Origin: Candidatus Gastranaerophilales bacterium
GTDB lineage: Bacteria > Cyanobacteriota > Vampirovibrionia > Gastranaerophilales > Gastranaerophilaceae
Length of the DNA stretch: 41,621 bases
Reading direction: 5' to 3'
Assembly (NCBI GenBank): GCA_947630535.1
Contig: CANRHZ010000014.1
Span: 1 to 41,621 of the forward strand
The position numbers were made by a program, and so were the translations under genes. Under the pieces are notes generated by a model. That model made no database searches and was not told where the DNA came from. It saw nothing but the letters and a program-made list of their open reading frames with translations. Shown piece after piece: positions 41,472-41,621 of this stretch. Numbering within the stretch: position 1 is the stretch's first letter; the number at the start of each line of letters is the position of its first letter.

Positions 41472-41480
41472 TGATATACT
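41472..41480 (+). promoter_or_regulatory. extended -10 promoter of murA
   Basis: TG-A-TATACT at 41472-41480 would start transcription near 41487, about 9 bases before the ATG at 41496. No ribosome-binding site is seen in that short leader. Confidence 0.45.
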
Positions 41481-41495
41481 AATGTTTATACATAT

Positions 41496-41621
41496 ATGCA
41501 AAATTCACAAGAAAAATTAATAATTCAAAGCGGTAAATCCTTGTCGGGCGAGGTTACCATATCGGGCGCAAAAAATGCCGTTCTTAAGCTTATGGCGGCA
41601 TCCCTTTTGGCTAAAGACGTC
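41496..41621 (+). CDS. murA: UDP-N-acetylglucosamine 1-carboxyvinyltransferase, 5' part only
   Basis: Forty-two codons are visible before the window ends. They read [20 protein letters not shown] followed by the MurA signature [17 protein letters not shown], including the Lys-Asn pair of the active site. MurA starts peptidoglycan precursor synthesis by adding enolpyruvate to UDP-GlcNAc. It continues the cell-wall cluster, here placed after murE. Confidence 0.92.
   Translation, partial: MQNSQEKLIIQSGKSLSGEVTISGAKNAVLKLMAASLLAKDV

Noticed and set aside
1-41621. CRISPR array, insertion sequence, phage genes or an origin of replication
   Set aside because: Scanning by eye found no regularly spaced repeats, transposase or integrase motifs, or clustered DnaA boxes. 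The only clear repeats are the 48-bp duplication, the G13 run and the 40-bp acyltransferase block.

Overview
The window is AT-rich DNA from an anaerobic Gram-negative-type bacterium. I infer a gut member of Candidatus Gastranaerophilales (Melainabacteria/Vampirovibrionia, Cyanobacteriota). The reasons are low GC, an OmpH/Skp periplasmic chaperone, a DUF151 bifunctional nuclease, a DUF1858 redox protein and a clostridial-type ferredoxin, with no photosynthesis genes and several unrecognised large proteins. This placement rests on gene content alone. Genes are tightly packed in short alternating operons. Most convergent pairs overlap or nearly touch at their 3' ends, and no CRISPR array, transposase or phage gene is visible.

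Layout. 1-1.0 kb: a truncated tRNA-Leu(UAA), a DUF1858 redox protein and a bifunctional nuclease. 1.0-2.8 kb: two adjacent paralogous proteins of unknown function sharing an N-terminal domain; one adds a Ser-rich linker, UBA-like helical repeats and a Trp-rich tail. 2.9-7.1 kb: agmatinase-family enzyme, CoaE, RecJ and a secreted coiled-coil protein. 7.2-9.7 kb: ferredoxin, B12-type radical SAM protein and a short-chain dehydrogenase. 9.7-14.8 kb: an operon of a PfkB-like protein lacking its catalytic Asp, a CsaB-like pyruvyl transferase, a HisA-HisI-HisE triple fusion, HisD and a DUF374 acyltransferase. 14.9-19.5 kb: FtsH, frameshifted folK, a BaiN-like flavoprotein, a YhcC-type radical SAM protein and a 56-residue zinc ribbon.

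19.6-25.8 kb is a surface-glycan island. On the minus strand are a nucleotidyltransferase-kinase fusion, a GT-B-like protein and a HAD phosphatase. Divergently, gmd and fcl make GDP-L-fucose for a GT11 fucosyltransferase. The fucosyltransferase N-terminus carries a run of 13 G, in frame here, which looks like a slipped-strand ON/OFF switch. Next to it lies the decayed remnant of an EF-hand gene, then tRNA-Ser(UGA). 26.3-32.6 kb: OmpH, two tandem PlsC-type acyltransferases, an orphan membrane protein, a secreted regulatory-like-domain protein, FolP, bL25 and small proteins. 32.6-35.9 kb: DUF192, UvrC without its C-terminal HhH domain, a BlaI-family regulator and a TadE-like protein. 36-41.6 kb: a GT2 followed by a cell-wall/division cluster rsmH-ftsL-ftsI-murE-murA, with murA cut by the window end.

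The observations most worth following are the phase-variable fucosyltransferase, the paired unknown proteins with UBA-like repeats, the nucleotidyltransferase-kinase/HAD/glycosyltransferase operon, the catalytically defective PfkB protein, the HisA-HisIE fusion, the HhH-less UvrC, and recurrent promoters placed almost on top of start codons.
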